Part shown: piece by piece, positions 9,727-17,718 of the stretch | Layout of the letters: each line of letters opens with the position of its first letter | Numbering within the stretch: the first letter of the stretch is position 1 | Assembly (NCBI RefSeq): GCF_002105285.1 | Contig: NZ_MUHR01000001.1 | Span: forward strand, 372,001 to 436,000 | Reading direction: 5' to 3' | DNA: 64,000 bases | Source: Planktotalea arctica | GTDB lineage: Bacteria; Pseudomonadota; Alphaproteobacteria; Rhodobacterales; Rhodobacteraceae | Notes under the pieces: model-generated | Seen by the model: only the letters and a program-made list of their open reading frames with translations | The model's database searches: none | Told to the model about the DNA's origin: nothing | Made by a program: the position numbers and the translations under genes

Positions 9727-10931
9727 CAGATGATCGCCTTTTCTTCAAATGCGCGCCCTTGCAGGATCCGCTCGAACCCGAAGGGCGACATATCCAGCGA
9801 GCGGTATCCGCCGTAGGTGAGCCATTCAGCTGTGGCGCGCCCCATGGCGGGGCTTTGTTGCAGGCCATGGCCAGAAAATCCGTTGAGGAAGATGAAATTC
9901 GTGAGCTCAGGGTGGGGCCCTAGAACAGCGTTCTGATCAAGTGTGTTGTAGGCATAATGCCCTGCCCATTCGGTTACGACTTTGATTGCTTCGAACTGGG
10001 GGATGCGCGATGCGATAATGGGCCAGACGTGGTTTTCCCAGCGACTGTGATCCATGTTGAAATCTGTGGGATCGACGGCGATGTCGTCCTCCGGATTTGG
10101 GGCACTGCCCGCAAGATAGGTCTTGGGCCCGTCTTGGCGGACATGCACGCCAGAGGGATCAATCGTCAGGGGTAGATCCTGATCGAGTGGTTGCTCGGCG
10201 CTGAAAATCCATGTGAAGCGTTTGCGCGGCTCGACAGGTAAATTGATCCCCGCCATTTTCGAGGTGAGCGCCGCGCGTGGACCTGAGGCGTTCACGACCT
10301 GGCCACAGGCGATCACTTCACCGCTTTCCAGCGTCACGGACTGCACCTTGCTGCCCTGCACATCTATTGCTGCAACGCGGTTGGTGACATATTCTACGCC
10401 GCGATCTTTGGCGGAGCGGCGCCACCAGTCGAATACCGTGCCTCCGTCCCAGTAACCCTCGTCCTTGAGGTTGATAGAGCCGAGCAGAATGTCATCGACA
10501 TTGTAGAACGGATAGCGCGCTTTAATTTCGTTTGCGTCTAAAAGCTGGGTCTCTGCGCCTGCCTCCAGCTGTACTTTCTGATTGGAGCGCAGCACATCGG
10601 CAAAGCCTTCATTATCGGCCAGATACATATACCCGTAGTTTTGGATATCCAGCTCAGGCACGCGTGTATCACCGCCCATGTAGCCGCGCAGGTTCTTGAT
10701 GAATTCGGCAGCGAACTGGCTGATCTGCACGTTGATTTTGTTGGAAAACTGCTGGCGCATGCAGGAGTTCGTGTGCGCAGTCGAGGATTTGGCGTAGCTG
10801 CTGTCCATTTCCACGACCAGAACAGAGCCGTTGAAATCGGGGTTGTCCGTCAGAAACCAAGCGGTCGAGGAGCCCATCATCGCACCGCCGATGATGACCA
10901 CATCGTAGCTGGATTTGGAGGGCGCGCTCAT
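9726..10931 (-). CDS. FAD-dependent oxidoreductase, DAO/sarcosine oxidase-like family
   Basis: A 401-residue flavoprotein with the dinucleotide-binding GGAMMGSSTAWFL near the N terminus and a C-terminal LNGFSGHGLQQSPAMG, the segment that closes over FAD in DAO-family oxidases. The family oxidises amino or hydroxy acids (sarcosine, dimethylglycine, D-amino acids, 2-hydroxyglutarate). The ATG at 10931 overlaps the rhodanese stop by 4 nt, and a longer start upstream is not needed. In this operon it probably produces a 2-oxo acid or amine-free acid for the following SDR or for the CoA-linked steps. The substrate is unknown. Confidence 0.82.
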   Translation of the reverse strand: MSAPSKSSYDVVIIGGAMMGSSTAWFLTDNPDFNGSVLVVEMDSSYAKSSTAHTNSCMRQQFSNKINVQISQFAAEFIKNLRGYMGGDTRVPELDIQNYGYMYLADNEGFADVLRSNQKVQLEAGAETQLLDANEIKARYPFYNVDDILLGSINLKDEGYWDGGTVFDWWRRSAKDRGVEYVTNRVAAIDVQGSKVQSVTLESGEVIACGQVVNASGPRAALTSKMAGINLPVEPRKRFTWIFSAEQPLDQDLPLTIDPSGVHVRQDGPKTYLAGSAPNPEDDIAVDPTDFNMDHSRWENHVWPIIASRIPQFEAIKVVTEWAGHYAYNTLDQNAVLGPHPELTNFIFLNGFSGHGLQQSPAMGRATAEWLTYGGYRSLDMSPFGFERILQGRAFEEKAII

Positions 10932-11320
10932 GTTGCTTTCTCCACCGGCCCACCTTGTGCTTCCCATGTCGAAAAACCCTCGCGTAGATGTGCCGCATCA
11001 AAGCCCATCTGGTTCAAGGTATTCACGGCGAGCGCAGAGCGCCATCCGGAGGCACAGTGGAACACGAACTGCTTGTCCTCGCCGAAGATGGTTTTGAAAT
11101 AGGGGCTATCGGGGTCGATCCAGAACTCCAGCATGCCGCGCGGTGCATGCACGCTGCCAGGGATAAAGCCGCCTCGCTGGCGTTCTCGGACATCGCGGAT
11201 ATCGACGACGACCACGTTCGGGTCATCGAGCATGGCGATCAGATCAGGGGTTTCAATCTCGCGGATCTCCGCACGCGCATTGGCGACCATTTCTGCCGCA
11301 GTGGTTTTGAGTTTAGCCAT
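10928..11320 (-). CDS. Single-domain rhodanese (sulfurtransferase)
   Basis: The 130-residue protein is one rhodanese domain with the active loop CASGWRS, Cys89 being the sulfur-carrying residue. The aspartate/arginine pair in VVDIRDVRERQ is typical of the fold. It would move sulfane sulfur between persulfides or from thiosulfate in the cytoplasm. The ATG at 11320 is chosen because it directly follows a ribosome-binding site and starts just 10 nt after the CoA transferase stop. Its presence inside a CoA-thioester operon is unusual and could point to a sulfur-containing substrate. Confidence 0.85.
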   Translation of the reverse strand: MAKLKTTAAEMVANARAEIREIETPDLIAMLDDPNVVVVDIRDVRERQRGGFIPGSVHAPRGMLEFWIDPDSPYFKTIFGEDKQFVFHCASGWRSALAVNTLNQMGFDAAHLREGFSTWEAQGGPVEKAT

Positions 11321-11330
11321 GTCTTGTCCC

Positions 11331-12506
11331 CTAGATAACGCCCTTGCCAGAGAGCGCATCAATGCTGGCGCTGTCCATCCCCAATTCTTCCAAAATGGCG
11401 CGCGAATGCTGGCCGAGTGCGGGGATCGCGTCCATGCGCGGCTCTGCCCCGACGCCGCCGGGGGGGAGGAGTGCGGGCATGGGGCCAACAGGCGTGTCTA
11501 CTTCGCGCCAGCGACCGCGTGCTTTAAGCTGTGGGTGCGCCCAAAGCCCTGCCATATCGTTCATGCGCGCATTGGCGATGCCAGCGGCGCTGAGTTTAGT
11601 TATGACTTCCTCAGCGCTCCACTTGGAAAAGGTGGCCATGATGATCGCGGTCAGGTCGAGTTTGTTTGCCGCGCGCGCGTGATTGCTATCGAAGCGCGGG
11701 TCGGTTTCAAGCGCTGGAGCCTCAAGGATGTCACGGCAGAACGTGGTCCATTCACGGTCATTTTGCAGACCCAGCATCACTTCTTTGCCGTCCCCTGCCA
11801 TGAACGGGCCATAGGGAAAGATCGTTGCATGCGCCGCCCCTGCTCGGGCGGGTGGCTCAGCGCCGTCTGTGGCGTAATACATCGGGTAGCCGATCCATTC
11901 CGCCAGCGCTTCCAGCATCGAAATATTGATTTCAGCGCCTTTACCCGTCTTGCCCCGTTGGAGCAGGGCCGCGAGGATGTTGGTGTACGCGTACATGCCA
12001 GCGGCGATATCAGCGACGGAAATGCCTGCCTTGCTGGGTTTCGTGTCCGTACCCGTGATCGACAGAAAACCCGCTTCGGCCTGCACCAAAAGATCATAGG
12101 CCTTGCGGTCTGTTTCCGGTCCATTGGGGCCGTAGCCGGAAATGTTGCAAATGATCAATTTGGGGTGCTTAGCGTGCAAGGTTTCAAAGCCAAGCCCCAT
12201 GCGGTTTGCCGCGCCGGGGGCGAGGTTTTGAACGAGGATATCTGCGGTGTCGATTAGCTTGCTCAGCACCTTCATTCCATCCTTTGATTTCAAATCCAGC
12301 GTGAGGCTTTCCTTCGAGCGGTTGCTCCAGACGAAATGCGAGGACATGCCGCGCGCGCGCGTGTCGTAGCCGCGTGCGAAATCACCCTTGCCGGGGCGCT
12401 CGATCTTGATCACCCGAGCGCCCAGATCAGCGAGTTGCCGTGTTGCAAAGGGCGCGGCAACCGCATGTTCCAGCGCGATCACCGTGATACCATCAAGGGG
12501 CAACAT
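11331..12506 (-). CDS. Class III CoA transferase (CaiB/BaiF family)
   Basis: The 391-residue protein starts with the family hallmark (GITVIALEHAVAAPFATRQL, then ADLGARVIKIERPGKGD) and has the catalytic aspartate Asp138 in KAYDLLVQAEAG. Class III transferases move CoA between carboxylic acids through an aspartyl-CoA anhydride. Relatives include succinyl-CoA:malate, mesaconyl-CoA C1-C4 and 3-sulfinopropionate transferases. The start at 12506 immediately follows the stop of the acyl-CoA dehydrogenase. In this operon it most likely activates the acid, or shifts CoA from one carboxyl to the other. Confidence 0.9.
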   Translation of the reverse strand: MLPLDGITVIALEHAVAAPFATRQLADLGARVIKIERPGKGDFARGYDTRARGMSSHFVWSNRSKESLTLDLKSKDGMKVLSKLIDTADILVQNLAPGAANRMGLGFETLHAKHPKLIICNISGYGPNGPETDRKAYDLLVQAEAGFLSITGTDTKPSKAGISVADIAAGMYAYTNILAALLQRGKTGKGAEINISMLEALAEWIGYPMYYATDGAEPPARAGAAHATIFPYGPFMAGDGKEVMLGLQNDREWTTFCRDILEAPALETDPRFDSNHARAANKLDLTAIIMATFSKWSAEEVITKLSAAGIANARMNDMAGLWAHPQLKARGRWREVDTPVGPMPALLPPGGVGAEPRMDAIPALGQHSRAILEELGMDSASIDALSGKGVI

Positions 12507-13658
12507 CTAGAACGACCTTGGCAGGCCAAGCATATGCTCGGCCACGTAGGACAGGATCAGATTGGTCGAAATGGGTGCGACTTGGTAGAGGCGCGTTTCG
12601 CGGAACTTTCGCTCGACGTCGTATTCCGATGCAAAGCCAAAGCCTCCGTGGAACTGGATGCAGGCGTTCGCGGCCTCCCAGCTGGCCTTGGCCGCGAGGT
12701 ATTTCGCCATGTTGGCCTGCGCACCGCAAGGCTGCCCCGCGTCATAGAGGCGGCAGGCCTCAAAACGCATAAGGTTGGCCGCTTCAATCTCGATATGTGC
12801 TTCTGCGATGGGAAATTGCACACCTTGGTTTTGTCCGATGGGACGGCCAAAGACTTCGCGTGTTTTGGCGTATTCCGTCACCTTTTCGGTGAACCAATAG
12901 CCATCCCCGATACATTCCGCTGCGATCAGCGCGCGTTCGGCGTTGAGACCATCCAGGATATACTTAAAGCCCATTCCTTCCTCGCCAATCAGGTTTTCGG
13001 CGGGGATTTCGAGATTGTCAAAAAACAACTCGTTGGTTTCGTGGTTTACCATGTTGGGAATCGGTTTCACTGTCAGCCCGTTGCCAATGGCATCGCGCAG
13101 ATCAACGATGAAAATGGACATACCGAGGGACTTTTTCGTAACCTCTGCCAGCGGCGTTGTGCGCGCGAGCAGGATCATTAGATCGGAGTGTTGCACCCGA
13201 GAAATCCAGACCTTTTGTCCGTTGATCACGTATGTATCGCCGCGTTTTTCGGCTTTGGTTTTGATCTTGGTCGTGTCGGTGCCTGTGGTGGGCTCGGTTA
13301 CGCCCATGCTTTGCAAACGTAGCTCGCCTGAGGCAATGCGCGGTAGGTATTTCTGTTTCTGCGCGTCCGAGCCATGGCGCAAGAGCGTGCCCATATTATA
13401 CATCTGCCCATGGCACGCGCCGGAATTACCGCCCGAGCGATTGATCTCTTCCATGATCACGCTGGCCTCGGTCAATCCCAGGCCCGATCCGCCGTATTCC
13501 TCGGGGATCAGTGCGGCCATCCAACCTGCTTTGGTGAGCGCATCGACGAAGGCTTCGGGGTAGCTGCGCTCGTGGTCGATCTGGCGGTGGTATTCCGGTG
13601 GAAATTCAGCGCAAAGCGCGCGAATGGCGTCGCGGATATCTTGGAATTGATCGTTCAT
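12507..13658 (-). CDS. Acyl-CoA dehydrogenase with helix-G type catalytic glutamate
   Basis: A 383-residue acyl-CoA dehydrogenase with the FAD-binding MGVTEPTTGTD and WISRVQHSD segments and the GGFGFASEYDVERKFRETR block. At the place where medium- and short-chain enzymes have the base Glu (YEGT), this protein has Pro362. A glutamate is present instead at Glu241 in GLNAERALIAAECIG, the position used by isovaleryl-CoA and long-chain dehydrogenases. It probably forms a 2,3-enoyl-CoA that the overlapping hydratase gene product (4-nt overlap at 13655) then hydrates. A desulfinase-like role is less likely but cannot be excluded. Confidence 0.9.
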   Translation of the reverse strand: MNDQFQDIRDAIRALCAEFPPEYHRQIDHERSYPEAFVDALTKAGWMAALIPEEYGGSGLGLTEASVIMEEINRSGGNSGACHGQMYNMGTLLRHGSDAQKQKYLPRIASGELRLQSMGVTEPTTGTDTTKIKTKAEKRGDTYVINGQKVWISRVQHSDLMILLARTTPLAEVTKKSLGMSIFIVDLRDAIGNGLTVKPIPNMVNHETNELFFDNLEIPAENLIGEEGMGFKYILDGLNAERALIAAECIGDGYWFTEKVTEYAKTREVFGRPIGQNQGVQFPIAEAHIEIEAANLMRFEACRLYDAGQPCGAQANMAKYLAAKASWEAANACIQFHGGFGFASEYDVERKFRETRLYQVAPISTNLILSYVAEHMLGLPRSF

Positions 13659-14518
13659 GTGTATGGTCCTAGAGTTGCTGTGCCTTCCATCGCTAATGCG
13701 CCGTCATGGCGCTTGATCCACAATTTGACCGTGCCATCGGGATTAGCTAAGCCATGGACAGAGAAGGGGTTTGTGTCGAAAACTGGTGCGAGTGCGCGAA
13801 ATTCGAAGGCATTGATCTGCGCATCAGGCATCTTGCGCCGTAGCACATCGAGCATGAAAGTGGCCAGCAAAGGGCCGTGAACGACGAGGCCGTCATACCC
13901 TTCCGTGCCAACGCAAAACGGCTGGTCATAATGGATGCGGTGGCCATTGAAGGTCAGAGCCGAATAGCGGAACAGAAGTACAGGGTCTGGGTCGATTTTT
14001 CTAGAAAAATCGCTGTATTCCGGCGCGAGGTGCAGTGCGGGTGATACGGCGTCTTTCGCAGGTGCTGCGCGGTAAACGATGTCATGTTCTTCGCTTAGGC
14101 ACAGCAAGTCGCCGTCAAACACTTCGTGCAGCACGGTCACGAAGACCAGATCGCCGCTGCGGCCTGACTTATGCGACATAGTTTTGATTTCGGAGCGTTT
14201 GAGCAGGGCTTGGCCAATTTTCATCGGTGCGAGAAAGGTCAGCCGACTACCCGCCCACATGCGGCGGGGCAGGGGCACGGGCGGCAGGAACGTGCCAAGC
14301 GCGGCATGGCCGTCGTAGCCGCGGTCTTGCAACTTGTGCAAGGGGAGGAAATGCAGCCAGTGCCAAAGCGGTGGCAGCGCATCGCCGATGCTATATTCGG
14401 CATCGTTGCGATCCAGCGTCGCGGCCAATGCGTTCGCGGGAAAAGCAGCGATCAGATCGCATTGCTCTTCGCTGCGCCCTTGCCAATCGCGCAGATGATC
14501 AATGTTGATTTCGCTCAT
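13655..14518 (-). CDS. FAS1-like/MaoC dehydratase, related to mesaconyl-C4-CoA hydratase
   Basis: The 287-residue protein has a two-hot-dog layout: an N-terminal FAS1-type dehydratase half and a C-terminal half with TFNGHRIHYD at residues 189-198, the active-site motif of HTD2 and mesaconyl-C4-CoA hydratase (Meh) relatives. Meh adds water to mesaconyl-C4-CoA to give (S)-citramalyl-CoA in the 3-hydroxypropionate bi-cycle. Side by side with a class III CoA transferase and an acyl-CoA dehydrogenase, the three repeat the logic of that C5 module. It heads the operon, only 24 nt after the znuB stop, so its promoter is not obvious. Confidence 0.8.
   Translation of the reverse strand: MSEINIDHLRDWQGRSEEQCDLIAAFPANALAATLDRNDAEYSIGDALPPLWHWLHFLPLHKLQDRGYDGHAALGTFLPPVPLPRRMWAGSRLTFLAPMKIGQALLKRSEIKTMSHKSGRSGDLVFVTVLHEVFDGDLLCLSEEHDIVYRAAPAKDAVSPALHLAPEYSDFSRKIDPDPVLLFRYSALTFNGHRIHYDQPFCVGTEGYDGLVVHGPLLATFMLDVLRRKMPDAQINAFEFRALAPVFDTNPFSVHGLANPDGTVKLWIKRHDGALAMEGTATLGPYT
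13993..14012. repeat. Perfect 20-bp palindrome inside the hydratase gene
   Basis: A perfect 10+10 bp palindrome centred on CTAG lies within the coding sequence, where it encodes DFSRKID-region residues about 170-176. Its arms (CGATTTTT / AAAAATCG) are nearly those of the hairpin after pheT at 32175-32193. It may be chance, a transcript hairpin or a protein-binding site. Confidence 0.5.
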
Positions 14519-14542
14519 CAGATCGCCCCTTCTCTTCGCTTG

Positions 14543-15340
14543 CTACCGCTGTCGCAGCAGGTTGAGCAGACTGGCCCCTGCAAAGCAAGCGGCGCCCAGG
14601 CAAACAATCGTAGGGCCCGTGGGGGTGTCGTAAAGATAGGCCAGTTGCAATCCGCCAATGGCACAAAACGCGCCGATTCCGGCGGCGATCAAGGCCATGC
14701 GCTCTGGCGTGTTCGCGAAGGGCCGCGCGGCGGCAGCGGGAATGATCAAAAGCGCAGCGATCAGCAAAACGCCGACGACTTTGATCGCAACCGCCACAAC
14801 AAGCGCCAGCGCGATGGTCAGCACCATTTGCTCTCGACGCGGATTGATGTCGGCGGCATAGGCAAGATCGGCACTGAGGGTCGCGGTCAACAGCGCCGAC
14901 CAACGCCACCAGAGCAGCGCCATCACCAAGGCCGCGCCGCCCCAGATGATTGCGAGGTCAAAACGGCTCACCGCAAGGATGTCGCCAAACAAATAGGCCA
15001 TTAAATCAATGCGCACGCCTTGCAAGAGCGAGACCGTGACGAGGCCAACCGCTAGCGCGGAATGCGCCATGACGCCAAGCAATGTGTCCATCGCATAACC
15101 GCGCCCCGACAGAGCGGAGACGGCCCAGCCCATAAGTAAGGCCAGGGCCAGCACGCCTGCAAAAATCGAAGTGCCGAACGATAAGGAAAGTGCGATCCCG
15201 AGGATGGAGGCATGGGCCGTCGCTTCGCCGAAATAGGCCATGCGCCGCCAGACCACAAAGCAGCCAAGCGGGGCGGCGGCAAGCGCAACACCAAGTCCGG
15301 CAAGGGCCGCGCGGATGAAGAAGCTGTCGAGCAGGCTCAT
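14543..15340 (-). CDS. znuB: Zinc ABC transporter permease ZnuB
   Basis: The 265-residue membrane protein has about eight hydrophobic helices and the plan of ABC-3 family metal permeases (SFFIRAALAGLGVALAAAPLG start; GEATAHASILGIALS, the conserved coupling segment). It forms the inner-membrane channel of the ZnuABC high-affinity zinc importer. Its ATG overlaps the znuC stop (TGATG). The gene ends 24 nt before the hydratase of the next operon, so transcription may run on into that operon when Zur is off the DNA. Confidence 0.93.
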   Translation of the reverse strand: MSLLDSFFIRAALAGLGVALAAAPLGCFVVWRRMAYFGEATAHASILGIALSLSFGTSIFAGVLALALLMGWAVSALSGRGYAMDTLLGVMAHSALAVGLVTVSLLQGVRIDLMAYLFGDILAVSRFDLAIIWGGAALVMALLWWRWSALLTATLSADLAYAADINPRREQMVLTIALALVVAVAIKVVGVLLIAALLIIPAAAARPFANTPERMALIAAGIGAFCAIGGLQLAYLYDTPTGPTIVCLGAACFAGASLLNLLRQR

Positions 15341-16125
15341 CAGGCGTCCTCATGTTCGTGTGGATGATTGTGGTCAGGGACGTGTTTGTGGGTGTGGGTA
15401 TGGCCGTGATCATGCGCGTGGTGGTGGTGATCGTGATCGTGGCGATAGAGCGCGAGCGCGCCTTGTGTGCCCGAACCAAAGAGCGCGCGATATTCCGGCG
15501 CGCTGGCCACCACCTCGGGCGTGCCTTCGCAACATACATGCCCGTTCAGGCAAATCACACGGTCCGAGGCGGCCATGACGACGTGCAATTCGTGGCTGAC
15601 CATTAATACAGCGCAGCCAAGCGTGCTGCGCAGTGTCTCGATTTGCTGATAGAATGCGGCAGAGCCGGGTTGATCGAGACCCTGTGTCGCTTCGTCGAGG
15701 ATCAGCAGTTCCGGGTTGCCGAGCAGCGCGCGCGCCAGCAGGACGCGCTGGAATTGACCGCCCGACAGATCAGCCATCTGGCGCGCGCCAAGCGTGCTCG
15801 CTCCAGCTTGCGCCAAGGCCTCTTGGGTCTGTTGCGGCGATACTTTGCAAGGCAGTGATAAAAAACGGGCGACGCTCATTGGCAAGGTTGGATCGATGTG
15901 CAGTTTTTGCGGGACATAGCCGATGCGTAGCCCCGGCTTGCGGGTCACTTCGCCTTTGGCAATTTCGGTGGCTCCGATCAGTGCGCGCAAAAGCGTTGAT
16001 TTGCCCGATCCGTTTGGACCGACAACGGTGACGATTTCCCCCGATGCAATATCCAACGTCACATTTTTTAGCACTGCGGCTTTGCCGCGGTGCACGCTTA
16101 GCCCTTTGGCGCAGATCAGTTTCAT
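15340..16125 (-). CDS. znuC: Zinc ABC transporter ATPase ZnuC with histidine-rich tail
   Basis: The 261-residue ATPase has Walker A GPNGSGKST, the ABC signature LSGGQFQRVLLARAL and Walker B LLILDEATQGLD. The last about 35 residues are almost wholly His/Asp pairs, a likely zinc-binding or zinc-sensing tail in the cytoplasm. The start at 16125 overlaps the zur stop by 4 nt. An upstream extension to 16155 is possible but adds only basic residues. It powers zinc import with ZnuB and ZnuA. Confidence 0.93.
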   Translation of the reverse strand: MKLICAKGLSVHRGKAAVLKNVTLDIASGEIVTVVGPNGSGKSTLLRALIGATEIAKGEVTRKPGLRIGYVPQKLHIDPTLPMSVARFLSLPCKVSPQQTQEALAQAGASTLGARQMADLSGGQFQRVLLARALLGNPELLILDEATQGLDQPGSAAFYQQIETLRSTLGCAVLMVSHELHVVMAASDRVICLNGHVCCEGTPEVVASAPEYRALFGSGTQGALALYRHDHDHHHHAHDHGHTHTHKHVPDHNHPHEHEDA

Positions 16126-16604
16126 AGTGCGGCGCTTTCTGCGCAATTGGGGCACACGCCCTCGGCTTCGAGCACCGTGCGCTCGATCTGGAAGCCCGCT
16201 ATGCGCGCACTTGTGCCCAGTTGCCCGCGCGTAGGCTGCGTCTGCGCTTCAGCCACCCCGTCGCATTTGCGGCAAATCAGGAAGGCAGGGTCATGGGCTT
16301 CGCCGGGGTGGGCGCAAGCAACAAAAGCGTTTAGGCGTTCGATCTTATGAGCAAAGCCGTGCGAAACGAGGAAATCCAGCGCGCGGTAGGCGACGGGCGG
16401 TTGCGAGCCGTGGCCCTCGGCGCGTAATTTATCAAGGATATCATAAGCCCCAAGCGCGCGGTGCTCGTGTAGTAGCATCTCCAGCACGCGGCGACGCACG
16501 GGGGTGAGTTGCAGCCCCTCGGCGCGACAATGCGCTTCGATCTGCGCCAGATTCCCTGAGATGCAATGGGCGTGATTATGCTTGGAAAAACCGATTGGGT
16601 CCAT
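16122..16604 (-). CDS. zur: Zinc uptake regulator Zur (Fur family)
   Basis: A 160-residue Fur-family repressor with a winged-helix N half (LTPVRRRVLEMLLHE, PPVAYRALDFLVSHGF) and a dimerisation/metal half that has two CxxC pairs (ICRKCDG and VCPNCAE) forming the structural zinc site. The family senses cytoplasmic Zn2+ and represses uptake genes. It is first in the operon zur-znuC-znuB and divergent from znuA. A Zur box lies 29 nt upstream of its own start, so it should repress itself as well. Confidence 0.93.
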   Translation of the reverse strand: MDPIGFSKHNHAHCISGNLAQIEAHCRAEGLQLTPVRRRVLEMLLHEHRALGAYDILDKLRAEGHGSQPPVAYRALDFLVSHGFAHKIERLNAFVACAHPGEAHDPAFLICRKCDGVAEAQTQPTRGQLGTSARIAGFQIERTVLEAEGVCPNCAESAAL

Positions 16605-16632
16605 GGCGTGCGCTTCTTCGTTGGAATGAAAT

Positions 16633-16647
16633 TGTTATATTATAACA
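16633..16647. promoter_or_regulatory. Zur box 1 (zur side)
   Basis: The 15-mer TGTTATATTATAACA is a near-perfect AT-rich palindrome of the alphaproteobacterial Zur type. It lies 29 nt upstream of the zur ATG and therefore over the likely core promoter of zur-znuC-znuB. Confidence 0.85.
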
Positions 16648-16666
16648 TTTTCCGATTGACGATAAG

Positions 16667-16681
16667 CGTTATAATATAACA
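16667..16681. promoter_or_regulatory. Zur box 2 (znuA side), mirror image of box 1
   Basis: The 13-bp core GTTATAATATAAC at 16668-16680 is the exact reverse complement of the core of box 1. It lies 36 nt upstream of the znuA ATG. The two cores start 34 bp apart, so each divergent promoter has its own operator. Confidence 0.85.
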
Positions 16682-16716
16682 TATGCACATCAACGCAACA
16701 CGAAAGGATCAAACTC

Positions 16717-17718
16717 ATGCGTAAAATTATTTTCTTGCCTCTGGCATGTTTTGCAATGCCGCTTGCAGCCGAGCCGATCCGCGTTGCTGTTGATATCGCG
16801 CCAATCCATTCGCTTGTGGCCCGGGTGATGCAAGGAGTAGGTGAACCTGATCTGATCGTTGCGCCTGATGCTTCGCCACATACCTACGCACTACGTCCAT
16901 CACAAGCGGCAGCCTTGGAGCGCGCACAACTCGTTTTCTGGACAAGTGCCGAGTTGACGTCTTGGTTGCAAAACCCACTGGAAACTCTGGCGAGTAATGC
17001 GGTGATTTCTGAAATGATGCTGATCGACGGAACGGTGCATCACGCTTTTCGTGAAGGCCATGAGGCGCACGAGGGTCACATGGAGCATGATGCGCATGAA
17101 GAAGATAGCCATGACAAGGATGAGCATGGCCATGGCGGTGGGCATGATGAAGAACATGAACACGCGCACGACAAGGAGCACGGGCATGATCACAGCGATG
17201 CGGCCTTTGATCCGCATGGCTGGCTAGATCCGCAAAACGCAGTGCTCTGGGTGCAGGCGATAGCTGACGCGCTCTCGAGCGCCGATCAGGAAAACGCGGC
17301 GATTTATGCTGCCAACGCCCAAGCTGCGCAGGTGGAACTCACGGCGCTTAGTGCAAATATTACCGCTCAGATGGAGCCGTTTCAGGCGTCATCTTACATG
17401 GTGCTCCATGATGCCTTCCAGTATTTTGACCGTCGCTTCGGCCCCGCATTTGCAGGCGCTATTGCGCTGGGCGATGCGGCGGCCCCCAGCCCTGCGCGGA
17501 TATCCGGTGCGCGTCACGCCTTGGAAGAGTCTGGCGCGACGTGCCTGTTCAAAGAGCCACAGCAAAGCGCGCGTCTGGTGGAGGTTGTGCTTGAGGGCAG
17601 TGATGCAAATCTCGGAGAGCTTGATGCAATCGGGGCCAGACTTTCGCCCGGCCCCTATCTGTATACGCAGCTTCTGCAAGGTCTTGCCGATAGCTATTCC
17701 GGCTGTTTGGCAGATTAA
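16717..17718 (+). CDS. znuA: Zinc ABC transporter substrate-binding protein ZnuA
   Basis: The 333-residue protein starts with a signal peptide (cleavage after PLAA, residue 18) and binds zinc in the periplasm for delivery to ZnuB. Likely metal ligands are His55 in SPHTYALRP, His167 in DPHGWLDP and a histidine in MVLHDAFQYF. Residues 108-167 form a His/Asp/Glu-rich loop, typical of zinc-specific ZnuA proteins and thought to capture or gate zinc. It is transcribed away from zur from a promoter covered by Zur box 2. Its stop codon overlaps that of mcl1 on the other strand. Confidence 0.94.
   Translation: MRKIIFLPLACFAMPLAAEPIRVAVDIAPIHSLVARVMQGVGEPDLIVAPDASPHTYALRPSQAAALERAQLVFWTSAELTSWLQNPLETLASNAVISEMMLIDGTVHHAFREGHEAHEGHMEHDAHEEDSHDKDEHGHGGGHDEEHEHAHDKEHGHDHSDAAFDPHGWLDPQNAVLWVQAIADALSSADQENAAIYAANAQAAQVELTALSANITAQMEPFQASSYMVLHDAFQYFDRRFGPAFAGAIALGDAAAPSPARISGARHALEESGATCLFKEPQQSARLVEVVLEGSDANLGELDAIGARLSPGPYLYTQLLQGLADSYSGCLAD

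Noticed and set aside
11331-14518. Assignment as a carnitine or formyl-CoA pathway
   Set aside because: The class III transferase family is broad; the hydratase and dehydrogenase partners do not match caiABC or frc/oxc clusters.
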